36,698 bases of DNA from CAYYVK01 sp964475145 (GTDB taxonomy: Archaea; Aenigmatarchaeota; Aenigmatarchaeia; CG10238-14; SCSR01), in contig CAYYVK010000002.1 of assembly GCA_964475145.1 (NCBI GenBank), positions 1 to 36,698 of the forward strand, read 5' to 3'. A program made the translations under genes and the position numbers. Below, piece after piece: positions 6,897 to 13,397 of this stretch (position 1 is its first letter; the number at the start of each line of letters is the position of its first letter). The notes under the pieces were generated by a model. That model was not told the DNA's origin, ran no database searches, and saw nothing but the letters and a program-made list of their open reading frames with translations.

Positions 6897-7010
6897 ATGG
6901 AAAACACAATCGATCCAACAATATTCTTGCTTGTTTTGCTAGTATTAATTTTCTTAATCCTTGGACTTTGGTTACTGATAAAGAAAAGTGAAGGCAGCAA
7001 GTATTTTTAA
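6897..7010 (+). CDS. 37-aa single-span membrane protein
   Basis: The frame encodes MENTIDPTIFLLVLLVLIF and onward to a basic tail (LLIKKSEGSKYF), a single hydrophobic helix of about 20 residues with an N-out/C-in charge pattern. TATAAATT (about 6866-6873) lies the right distance ahead for a leaderless start at 6897. The function is unknown; small one-span proteins of this kind are easily missed by gene callers. Confidence 0.55.
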   Translation: MENTIDPTIFLLVLLVLIFLILGLWLLIKKSEGSKYF

Positions 7011-7218
7011 AGAAGGAAAAGAAGAAGGAAAGAAATCGTAGTTTTTAGGCCAGAAGAATTTTTAACACTTCTTCTTTTTCTTCTTTGCCACTTCTTTTCT
7101 CACCTCTTCAAATATTTTTATTTAAAAATGAGAGAAAGTTTTTAAAAAATTATATGAACTTTTTTATATATTTTTCATAATTGATATGCATCTTATACTT
7201 TTAAACTAAATCTATTAA
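7011..7218. other. Intergenic region, AT-rich
   Basis: Purine-rich then pyrimidine-rich tracts (7011-7110) are partly self-complementary. On the minus strand a very short frame (about 7061-7102, GTG start) would give a Lys-rich 13-residue peptide; I do not consider it supported. The right part (7190-7205, TTATACTTTTAAAC) is a plausible TATA region for the zinc-ribbon gene. Confidence 0.5.
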
Positions 7219-7456
7219 ATGAAGAAAGATAAAAATTTCTGCGACTTTTATAGGTAAGTGTTCTGTCTGCGGTAAAACAACAAAAGTTTTTTCTGCAGGA
7301 GACGAAGATAGTGGGAAAGTAGTGAACGTGTGCGAAGATTGTGCAAGAAAGTTTGACGAGACAAAAACTTCAGAAATGATTGAAGAATTTGGCGAAGAAG
7401 ATCGAGAAGCTCTTGGGAGTGGAGTTAAAATAGTTAGTAACAAAAAACAATCTTGA
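7219..7456 (+). CDS. Small zinc-ribbon protein with apparent frameshift at its start
   Basis: The frame 7223-7456 encodes a clear four-Cys zinc ribbon (GKCSVCGKTTKVF ... VNVCEDCARKF) and an acidic tail, but has no ATG, GTG or TTG start before the first Cys pair. An ATG at 7219 in the neighbouring frame begins Met-Lys-Lys; removing one G at about 7228 joins it to the zinc frame as MKKIKISATFIGKCSVCG, which looks like a natural N terminus. A TATA-like box about 20 bases ahead of 7219 supports that ATG. So there is a sequencing error, a real one-base insertion (pseudogene), programmed shifting, or an unusual ATT/ATA start. The 3' end overlaps the convergent radical SAM gene by 23 bases. Confidence 0.6.
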
Positions 7457-8234
7457 ATTTGTTCTTGCAAATTTCTAAAATTTTTCTCTTCAATTCTTTA
7501 TAGTACTCGTTCTTTTCGAAAAAGATGGTTTTCCACTTTTCAACTAGCTCAGGATATTTCTCTTTTAAAACTTTTTCTAATTTTTCCCAAACTCCAGGCT
7601 TAAGGTTTAGTTTGTCAACCCAAAAACAATCAGTAAAAGGAAAAAGAGTCTGAAAGTATTCTCCTAAATTCTTGTCAGAAAGATAAGGTAATACAGGACC
7701 GAAGAAAACAAAAGTTTTTATTCTATTTTCCTTAAGAATTTTTAGTGCTTTTAGCTTTTCTTCAACAGGGGAAGAAAAAGGTTCAAAATCTTTCCTAATT
7801 TTTTCATCCAATGTTGTTATTGTAAAGCCAACTTCACATTTTTCCTTAAACTTTTTCAGCAGGTCTAAGTCTCTTAAAACAAGAGAAGATTTTGTTTGTA
7901 TGCAGACTGAAAAATTATTTCTCAGCAAAATTTCCAAGCATTTTCTTGTAATCTCATACTTTTTTTCTAAAGGTTGATAAGGGTCTGTTAAAGAAGAAAT
8001 AAAGACCGTTCCTTTCTTTTTTCTTAAAATCTCTCTTCTCAAGACTTCTGATGCATTTATTTTCACGTCTACAAAATCCCCCCAGTTTTCTGTACGCTTT
8101 GTAAACTTTCTAGTTAAATAATCAGCATAGCAGTAGATGCATCCATGAGCACATCCAACATAAGGATTTATGCAATAATCGCCAAGCTTGCTTGCGTTAA
8201 GCAACGACTTACACTTAATTTCTTTTATACTCAT
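7434..8234 (-). CDS. Radical SAM protein of the SPL/COG1533 type
   Basis: The 266-residue protein contains the radical SAM cluster motif C28-x3-C32-x2-C35 in YVGCAHGCIYCYA, preceded by the NPYVGC element usual for the spore-photoproduct-lyase-like group (COG1533). Then come VFISSLTDPYQPLE and the FTITTLDE strand with the DP-Q motif of that group. The enzyme should bind a 4Fe-4S cluster and cleave S-adenosylmethionine to a radical. DNA photoproduct repair is established only for the true bacterial lyase; for archaeal relatives the substrate is unknown. It lies next to NreA, another repair protein, but is divergently transcribed. An AT-rich TATA-like sequence lies 25-35 bases upstream of the ATG. 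Confidence 0.85.
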   Translation of the reverse strand: MSIKEIKCKSLLNASKLGDYCINPYVGCAHGCIYCYADYLTRKFTKRTENWGDFVDVKINASEVLRREILRKKKGTVFISSLTDPYQPLEKKYEITRKCLEILLRNNFSVCIQTKSSLVLRDLDLLKKFKEKCEVGFTITTLDEKIRKDFEPFSSPVEEKLKALKILKENRIKTFVFFGPVLPYLSDKNLGEYFQTLFPFTDCFWVDKLNLKPGVWEKLEKVLKEKYPELVEKWKTIFFEKNEYYKELKRKILEICKNKFKIVFCY

Positions 8235-8282
8235 TAAAGTTAGATACTTTTCCAGCCATATAAATTTTAATTTTAGAATTAC

Positions 8283-8298
8283 CGGAAGTAAACTTCCG
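8283..8298. promoter_or_regulatory. Palindrome CGGAAGT-AA-ACTTCCG upstream of nreA
   Basis: Two perfect 7-base inverted arms are separated by two bases. The site lies about 25 bases before the TATA-like box (CTTTTAAATATGG, near 8325) of nreA, in the spacer divergent from the radical SAM gene. Its GC-rich arms stand out in AT-rich surroundings. A dimeric regulator site is the natural reading. Confidence 0.45.
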
Positions 8299-8359
8299 AA
8301 AACTAAGTATGTATTTATGCTTTACTTTTAAATATGGTAAAATTTGATTTGTTTTTATT

Positions 8360-9685
8360 ATGGGTGAGAAGTTGAGGTATAGGAAGAATGTATGGCTATC
8401 ATCAGTTGTTGATTCTTCTATTCTAAGAGAGTTAAGTATGAATACAAAAATTGTTACTAAAGATTATAGGTGTACATTGTGTAAGGGCGGAAGATTGCTA
8501 TGCGGAAGGACAAGATGTCCTATTTTGGTTAGGTTAAATTCTGAGCTTAAAGTTGCACCTCTGATTGACAAGTTAAGTATTGATGGCTCAGCGCCAGGAA
8601 TATTTGTTGGTAGGATAGGTTGGCCTTATGTTTTTGTTGGCCCTTTGATAACGCCATTTCATGGTGATACATCACTCCTTAATACTCCTGAATTATGGCA
8701 AGGCAAGACTATCGAAGAAATAGTTGACTTCCGTTCTCAACTAGTAAGAGGAAAATACCGTGTACATGTGAAGAATGTGACAGAAGGAAAAATTGTTGAG
8801 TTAACAAGAGAGATTGCACTTTCCAAAATTTCTCCTGAGACTACCGCAGAATTTACGAAAAAACCCTCACGGAGGTTAATTTTAGACGAGGATGTTCAAC
8901 CAATCGGCCCTTCAGCTCCTTTAAAAGATTTAGATGTTGGTAGCATCAGAACCGATCAAAGAATTGAAAAGGCTTTCAGTGACATTGATTTGAAAGCAGC
9001 AGAGGCTGTTATAATGCTTTATAAGAAAGGAGTGGTAATTTCAAGAATTCAAACAGCTTTTAGTGCTGGATTACTTGGGATTGGAAAAAAGCGATGTTTT
9101 GTTCCGACCAGAATGAGCATAACTGCAGTAGATAGTATAATTTCTCAAAATCTTCTAGAAAAAGTGAAAAGTTTTCCTTTAATCAACGAGTTTAGAGTTT
9201 ATGAGCATACAGCCTTAGATAACAGATGGATCGTGTTAATGATTCCAGAGTATTGGAGTTATGAGCAGATGGAAGCATGGTATCCAAAAACTACATGGAA
9301 TCCTAATGGAAAAAGTGTGTGGATAATTTCAGATTGGGAAGGATTTAAAGGAAGAACAACTTACGCTCTTACGGGTGGTTGTTACTATAGCACCAGGTTA
9401 GCGATATGTGAGGGTTTAGTTAAAGAAAAAAGACAAGCTACCGTTATCACTTTTAGAGAAATTCATCCCGGTTACATAATACCAGTTGGTGTTTGGCATA
9501 CTCGAGAAAGTATAAGAGAAGCTTTAAAAAAAGAGCCATCAAAGTTTAATAAGTTAGAGGACGCATTAAAGTATATTTCGACAAAATTAGCAATACCTCT
9601 TGAAAACTGGATAAAAAATACACATCTTTTGAGAAGCATTATTTTTCAGAGAAAGTTAATGGATTATCTTAAATTAAAAATTTGA
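8360..9685 (+). CDS. nreA: Archaeal DNA repair protein NreA
   Basis: The 441-residue protein has the N-terminal zinc signature C38-x2-C41-x6-C48-x4-C53 (RCTLCKGGRLLCGRTRCP), the following APGIFVGRIGWPYVFVGPL block and the later GCYYSTRLAICEGL region that define the archaeal Nre family (COG1602). The extreme C terminus, Q430-R-K-L-M-D-Y-L437, is a PIP box, the PCNA-binding signal reported for this family. Members take part in the response to DNA-damaging agents together with the sliding clamp; the chemical activity is unsettled. It is preceded by a palindrome (8283-8298) and a TATA-like box. Length matches the family. The start is the only ATG before the conserved N terminus. Confidence 0.9.
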   Translation: MGEKLRYRKNVWLSSVVDSSILRELSMNTKIVTKDYRCTLCKGGRLLCGRTRCPILVRLNSELKVAPLIDKLSIDGSAPGIFVGRIGWPYVFVGPLITPFHGDTSLLNTPELWQGKTIEEIVDFRSQLVRGKYRVHVKNVTEGKIVELTREIALSKISPETTAEFTKKPSRRLILDEDVQPIGPSAPLKDLDVGSIRTDQRIEKAFSDIDLKAAEAVIMLYKKGVVISRIQTAFSAGLLGIGKKRCFVPTRMSITAVDSIISQNLLEKVKSFPLINEFRVYEHTALDNRWIVLMIPEYWSYEQMEAWYPKTTWNPNGKSVWIISDWEGFKGRTTYALTGGCYYSTRLAICEGLVKEKRQATVITFREIHPGYIIPVGVWHTRESIREALKKEPSKFNKLEDALKYISTKLAIPLENWIKNTHLLRSIIFQRKLMDYLKLKI

Positions 9686-9826
9686 TGATAGATAAGTTTA
9701 TTCAGAGCCCAACCTAGATTAACGAGACTTTTCTTCTATTAACCCAGAAAGCCATAAGTTCATGATAAATATTTTAAGGAATAGATATGCTTTTCTTTCT
9801 ACAGTTAAGTTCCGGTTGTTAGAATT

Positions 9827-9916
9827 TTAAAAAAGAGAGAACTTGTACTTAATCAAAGCAAGCAATATTATTATGAGGACCACTACAATCAGTCCTAAGA
9901 CTTGATCCCTATTCAT
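9827..9916 (-). CDS. 29-aa single-span membrane peptide
   Basis: On the minus strand an ATG at 9916 opens MNRDQVLGLIVVVLIIILLA, ending LIKYKFSLF. This is a single hydrophobic helix with a basic end, flanked by an AT-rich sequence (TAAATTATA) upstream. It lies in the 271-base gap 9686-9956, which otherwise holds only the promoter of the nuclease gene. The function is unknown; its helix-only design resembles the 37-aa protein at 6897-7010. Confidence 0.45.
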   Translation of the reverse strand: MNRDQVLGLIVVVLIIILLALIKYKFSLF

Positions 9917-9956
9917 AATATAATTTATGTTAAGAAGAGACTTAAATAATGGGTAG

Positions 9957-10730
9957 ATGTCGCAGAAGAAAAAACTAGTAGCAGCATATGTTATAATTTC
10001 TTTGATAACAGTTTTTGCTCTAAACTACTTGACAGGAAGCTTTGTAAGAAAGTATCCTAGATACAAAGCAACAATAGTTTCTGTGATAGATGGCGACACG
10101 ATTATAACACAAAGTGGAGAAAAGGTTAGGTTGCTTGGAATAAATGCACCAGAAAAGGGTCAATTCTACTATGAGGAGGCAAAAGAAGCTTTAGAAAAGA
10201 TGGTAAAAAATAAAACAGTAGAGCTTGAGATAGACGCTAAAGATAAGGACGCTTATGGAAGGTCTTTAAGATATGTTTTTGTAGATAACAGATTTGTGAA
10301 CTTAGAAATGGTAAAGAATGGTTATGCTCATACCTATATAACATATCCAAACATAAGATATAGGGACTTATTAAAAGAAGCACAGAATTTTGCTAAGGAG
10401 AAAAATCTAGGAATATGGAGACACTCTGTATACTCAGGATGCGTCGTAATTCAAGCTTTTAGCTTTGAAGATAAGAACGAGTTTGTGGAATTCAAGAGTG
10501 TTTGTAATCCAATTAACATAAGTGGTTGGTATGTGACAGATGAATCTGCTCATAATCTGTTTTACTTTCCTTCTATCTTGCTTGGTGATGTGGTATTACA
10601 TACAGGGTATGGGAATAGTGATTCTACCCATCTATTCTGGAATAGCACTCCTGTGTGGGATGACGACGGTGATACAATCTTCTTACGAGATAGTAAAGGA
10701 TTACTAGTGCTAAGCTACACTTATCCTTAA
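9957..10730 (+). CDS. Membrane-anchored thermonuclease (SNase) fused to a lamin-tail domain
   Basis: Residues 8-26 form an N-terminal membrane anchor. Residues ~37-150 are a staphylococcal-nuclease-like domain with VIDGDTI (Asp47), the arginine of VRLLGI (Arg58), Glu66 in NAPE and Arg102 in YGRSLRY. The usual calcium-ligand Asp of the D-x-P-E element is Asn63 here, which may change metal dependence. Residues ~155-257 resemble a lamin-tail domain (EFVEFKSVCNPINISGWYVTD ... DDDGDTIFLRD). The protein should face outward and could degrade external DNA or RNA, useful for a nucleotide scavenger; that role is inference. It converges on the zinc-ribbon gene at 10734 with a 3-base gap. Confidence 0.85.
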   Translation: MSQKKKLVAAYVIISLITVFALNYLTGSFVRKYPRYKATIVSVIDGDTIITQSGEKVRLLGINAPEKGQFYYEEAKEALEKMVKNKTVELEIDAKDKDAYGRSLRYVFVDNRFVNLEMVKNGYAHTYITYPNIRYRDLLKEAQNFAKEKNLGIWRHSVYSGCVVIQAFSFEDKNEFVEFKSVCNPINISGWYVTDESAHNLFYFPSILLGDVVLHTGYGNSDSTHLFWNSTPVWDDDGDTIFLRDSKGLLVLSYTYP

Positions 10731-10733
10731 GTT

Positions 10734-10871
10734 TTACTTACCTTTTTTCTTCTCTTTTATCACAAGCGGTCCACAGTAGTGACAGTTCTTACATTCGTAT
10801 ATCATGCCCAACCATGGCATGAACATAAGGTCCTTACTTCCACACTTAGGACATTTCAATATAAAAATCAC
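10734..10871 (-). CDS. 45-aa zinc-ribbon protein (GTG start)
   Basis: The protein reads MIFILKCPKCGSKDLMF, then MPWLGMIYECKNCHYCGPLV, then a Lys-rich end. The C-P-K-C-G-S and C-K-N-C-x2-C elements give a classical two-knuckle zinc ribbon of a kind common in archaea as free-standing mini-proteins. The GTG start overlaps the stop of the preceding gene as GTGA, which fixes the start. It is the last gene of the minus-strand block that includes CDC48 and SAM synthetase. The function is unknown. Confidence 0.7.
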   Translation of the reverse strand: MIFILKCPKCGSKDLMFMPWLGMIYECKNCHYCGPLVIKEKKKGK

Positions 10872-11008
10872 TTCTTAACTTTTCTAGGTCTCACGTTGCA
10901 GAATTCAAGAGGAGAGGAGCACTTTCTACAAACAGGTACGTTATTCTTTATAATTATATCATCCATAGAAAGCTTCCCATGCCTAGGGCATGCACATCTT
11001 GCGAGCAT
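10868..11008 (-). CDS. 46-aa cysteine-rich zinc-binding protein
   Basis: The protein begins MLARCACPRHGKLSMDD and continues with a VCRKCSSPLEFC segment and a basic tail (RPRKVKK). Cys-x-Cys, a His and Cys-x2-Cys can form one or two zinc sites. Its ATG overlaps the stop of the CBS gene by one base (TAATG) and its TGA overlaps the GTG of the next gene, so the three are translationally coupled. No family name is recognised. Confidence 0.7.
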   Translation of the reverse strand: MLARCACPRHGKLSMDDIIIKNNVPVCRKCSSPLEFCNVRPRKVKK

Positions 11009-11442
11009 TAGCCACCACTGTACATCGGTAGCCTGATGGAAAGCAAAGAAGCTATGCTGGCTATAAGTCTAGGCTGAACTACTGCTATGTCGCTTGCAGT
11101 GATTATTCCAACTAACTTATTATTCTCAACTACAGGGAGCTTTTTTATCTTATTTTCAATCATTATCTTTACTGCATCTTCCAAACTTTTATCTGGTTCT
11201 ACTACTTTGACGTTTCTACTCATTATCTCTCCTACAAGTGTTGTTTCTGGGTCTTTGTCATTTCCTATAGCTCTCATTATATCACTATTTGTTATTATTC
11301 CGACCAACTTTTCATTCTCTGTTACTATGAGCGAGCCTATATGTTCTTCACCCATGATCTTTGAAGCTTCTTTGAGTGTCAAACTAGGTTTTACAGTTAC
11401 AATTCTTCTATTCATTACTTGCCTCACGAACATTTCTACCAC
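11008..11442 (-). CDS. CBS-domain pair protein
   Basis: The 144-residue protein is two CBS domains and little else. Domain 1 (about 8-62) contains VKPSLTLKEASKIMGEEHIG and LVGIITNSDIMRAI; domain 2 (about 72-130) contains VEPDKSLEDAVKIMIENKIK and KLVGIITASDIA. CBS pairs bind adenosyl ligands (AMP, ATP, S-adenosylmethionine) and regulate partners. Here the upstream operon includes SAM synthetase, so SAM or an adenylate is a reasonable ligand guess. The GTG at 11442 or ATG at 11433 may start translation; neither has a clear ribosome site. It is followed by two overlapping zinc-ribbon genes, which may be its partners. Confidence 0.88.
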   Translation of the reverse strand: MVEMFVRQVMNRRIVTVKPSLTLKEASKIMGEEHIGSLIVTENEKLVGIITNSDIMRAIGNDKDPETTLVGEIMSRNVKVVEPDKSLEDAVKIMIENKIKKLPVVENNKLVGIITASDIAVVQPRLIASIASLLSIRLPMYSGG

Positions 11443-11454
11443 AATATAATAATT

Positions 11455-12159
11455 TTATTTTCTACTAATTAAGCCTTTAGCTTTTTCAGAGATATATCCT
11501 GCTGTGAGCAAGCATGCTCCAAAAATCAGAGCTAAAGTATAATAGGGAGTCATGTTAGAGAATAAAGAGTTTAGTATTTCCGCTATAGACGCCTGTTTTA
11601 TAAAAAAATCTTTAATGTAGTACAAGAGGAAGAACTGTATGCCACAAACAAGTAAGATATACCCCAAACCTTTGAGTCTTCTAGAGTTTGTTTCTTCTAG
11701 CAAGATATAAATTATAGACAAAATTATAGTTGAGAGCATCGATGGGATTTCTAGAGACTTGAAGAAGGAATTAGCATACCTAGAGACTATTACTAATGGT
11801 TGTTCGCTTAAGCACCTAATAAAATCGCATGCATATTCTTTCCAATAAATTTTATCAAATATAGCATCTGTAAAGAGTGATAAGAATTTTTCTTGACCAG
11901 CCTCTTTTATTTTATCGCATGCTACAGAAATATTCCCAACCTCTTCTACATAGATCTCTACTTTTTCCTGGTATTCACAAATTCTTAAAACATCTCCATA
12001 GTTTAGCTTTGGCTCAATGTTGGGCGTTATTATCCTGATTACAGATTGCTTCAAGTTGTTGTATTCGGTAAACTGTGCAAAAGAATGAACAGATACAAGA
12101 AAGATTAGAGAAAGAGTAAAGAGAGAGCCGAACAAATACTTTCCAATTTTTCTTAGCAT
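11455..12159 (-). CDS. Membrane protein with signal peptide and C-terminal spans, unknown
   Basis: Beginning at the ATG (12159), the protein (234 residues) has a cleavable-looking signal (FGSLFTLSLIFLVSVHSFAQ), then an outside domain of about 110 residues with four Cys (ICEYQ, ACDKI, ACDFIRCL), then three hydrophobic helices near residues 140-160, 170-185 and 207-225, and a basic C terminus. The Cys pairs probably form disulfides outside. The ATG is 5 bases after the SAM synthetase stop; an in-frame TTG at 12171 overlaps that stop and is a less likely start. The family is not recognised. Confidence 0.7.
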   Translation of the reverse strand: MLRKIGKYLFGSLFTLSLIFLVSVHSFAQFTEYNNLKQSVIRIITPNIEPKLNYGDVLRICEYQEKVEIYVEEVGNISVACDKIKEAGQEKFLSLFTDAIFDKIYWKEYACDFIRCLSEQPLVIVSRYANSFFKSLEIPSMLSTIILSIIYILLEETNSRRLKGLGYILLVCGIQFFLLYYIKDFFIKQASIAEILNSLFSNMTPYYTLALIFGACLLTAGYISEKAKGLISRK

Positions 12160-12164
12160 GCAAA

Positions 12165-13367
12165 TCAACAAAAATTAACTTTTCCTTTTATTAGTTCGTC
12201 AACAAAGCTGTTTATGTTTGCTACATGAGCTTCCACCACATTTTTAATTTGATTTTCCACATCTTTCATCTTTACACCCTTTTCTAGTACTGTTTGAACA
12301 GAAATAAGCTTTGGGCTATCTATTGGTTGACCTATTTGACTTAACAGCCATACATATACTTCTTTCAGTCCTGATACTTCTTCGTATATCTTTTCAGCTA
12401 TTCTGAAGGAAAGCAAGTTGTATATCTTTCCAACATGCGCTACTGGATTCTTTCCTGCAGCAGCTTCTTCACTTGCTGGTCTGTTCAAGGATATAACACC
12501 ATTAGCTCTGTTACCTCTCCCAACTTGCCCTGAGTCAGCAGATTCTGCAGAAGTTCCTGTTACAGTCAAGTACACACCCTCTACGCCATACCCTCTTTTA
12601 TCCAGGGTATTGTAATTGATGGAAAAGTTTTTAAAATCAAAATTTTCCAAGATGAAGTTTTTCACCCTTTCAACTATCTCCTCTTTTTTTCTGAAATAAT
12701 CATCCTCAGACTTGATAAATCTGTCGATAAGTGGCATCGCAAAAGTTATGTCAAGCATGTCATCTATCCTGCTTACCATAATCTTGACATCTTCTCCAGT
12801 TTCAGGAAACTCCTTCTTAAACTCTTTTGAGTTAAGGTATCTTTCCGTTTCGTAGGTAATATTTTCTACAGGAGTATAAGGCGCATATCCTACTGCAGCA
12901 GAAGTGTCGTTTGCACCAATCTTTTCTCTTTTGAAAATACTAGTCAAGGCAGCAGAGCCTTCTTTGAGCTCCACTTGGAATTTTATATCTTTTTCTATCT
13001 CTAGAAACCTTAAGTGCTCTTTCAACCAGTTTTTGGCAGCAGATATTGCTATTTCATCGACTGGTATTTCTTCTCTACCATACCTGCGCGTAGCTCTATC
13101 GCCTATTATTAGTAGCATTGGTTTTTTCACTACACCTCCACCAAACTTGTTTTCTGCTTCTCCTGCAGAGAGTAAAGATTTATCTACATTATGATGCAAT
13201 ATTCTTCCAAACTTTTTGATATATTCTTTGCAAAGCAAAACAGAAATTTCGTTTGCTATATTATCGCAGATAGTATCAGGATGACCTAAACCTTTCCTTT
13301 CAACGATTTCTATTCTTTGTTGATAAACGGGAACATGTCTAAGCTCTTCTACCACCAAGTTTTGCAT
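12165..13367 (-). CDS. mat: Archaeal-type S-adenosylmethionine synthetase
   Basis: The enzyme makes S-adenosylmethionine from methionine and ATP. The 400-residue protein matches the archaeal MAT family: the N-terminal ERKGLGHPDTICDNIANEIS (Gly28-His-Pro-Asp31), the GGGVVKKPMLLIIGDRATR block, KVGANDTSAAVGYAPYTPVE-like ATP region, and DSGQVGRGNRANGVISLNRP plus EEAAAGKNPVAHVGKIYN near the C terminus. Length is that of the family (~400). The gene follows CDC48 after 30 bases and precedes a membrane protein, in one minus-strand block. The start ATG at 13367 fits the usual N terminus. Confidence 0.96.
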   Translation of the reverse strand: MQNLVVEELRHVPVYQQRIEIVERKGLGHPDTICDNIANEISVLLCKEYIKKFGRILHHNVDKSLLSAGEAENKFGGGVVKKPMLLIIGDRATRRYGREEIPVDEIAISAAKNWLKEHLRFLEIEKDIKFQVELKEGSAALTSIFKREKIGANDTSAAVGYAPYTPVENITYETERYLNSKEFKKEFPETGEDVKIMVSRIDDMLDITFAMPLIDRFIKSEDDYFRKKEEIVERVKNFILENFDFKNFSINYNTLDKRGYGVEGVYLTVTGTSAESADSGQVGRGNRANGVISLNRPASEEAAAGKNPVAHVGKIYNLLSFRIAEKIYEEVSGLKEVYVWLLSQIGQPIDSPKLISVQTVLEKGVKMKDVENQIKNVVEAHVANINSFVDELIKGKVNFC

Positions 13368-13397
13368 AAAATTAGTTAGCTTAGTCGATAAATAAAC

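Noticed and set aside
7201..7470. 89-aa minus-strand frame opposite the zinc ribbon
   Set aside because: The plus strand codes four well-spaced cysteines of a zinc ribbon; the minus frame looks like its shadow and overlaps the radical SAM gene end.
10779..11036. 85-aa plus-strand frame
   Set aside because: Opposite the two small zinc-ribbon genes, whose stop/start overlaps and Cys motifs are convincing.
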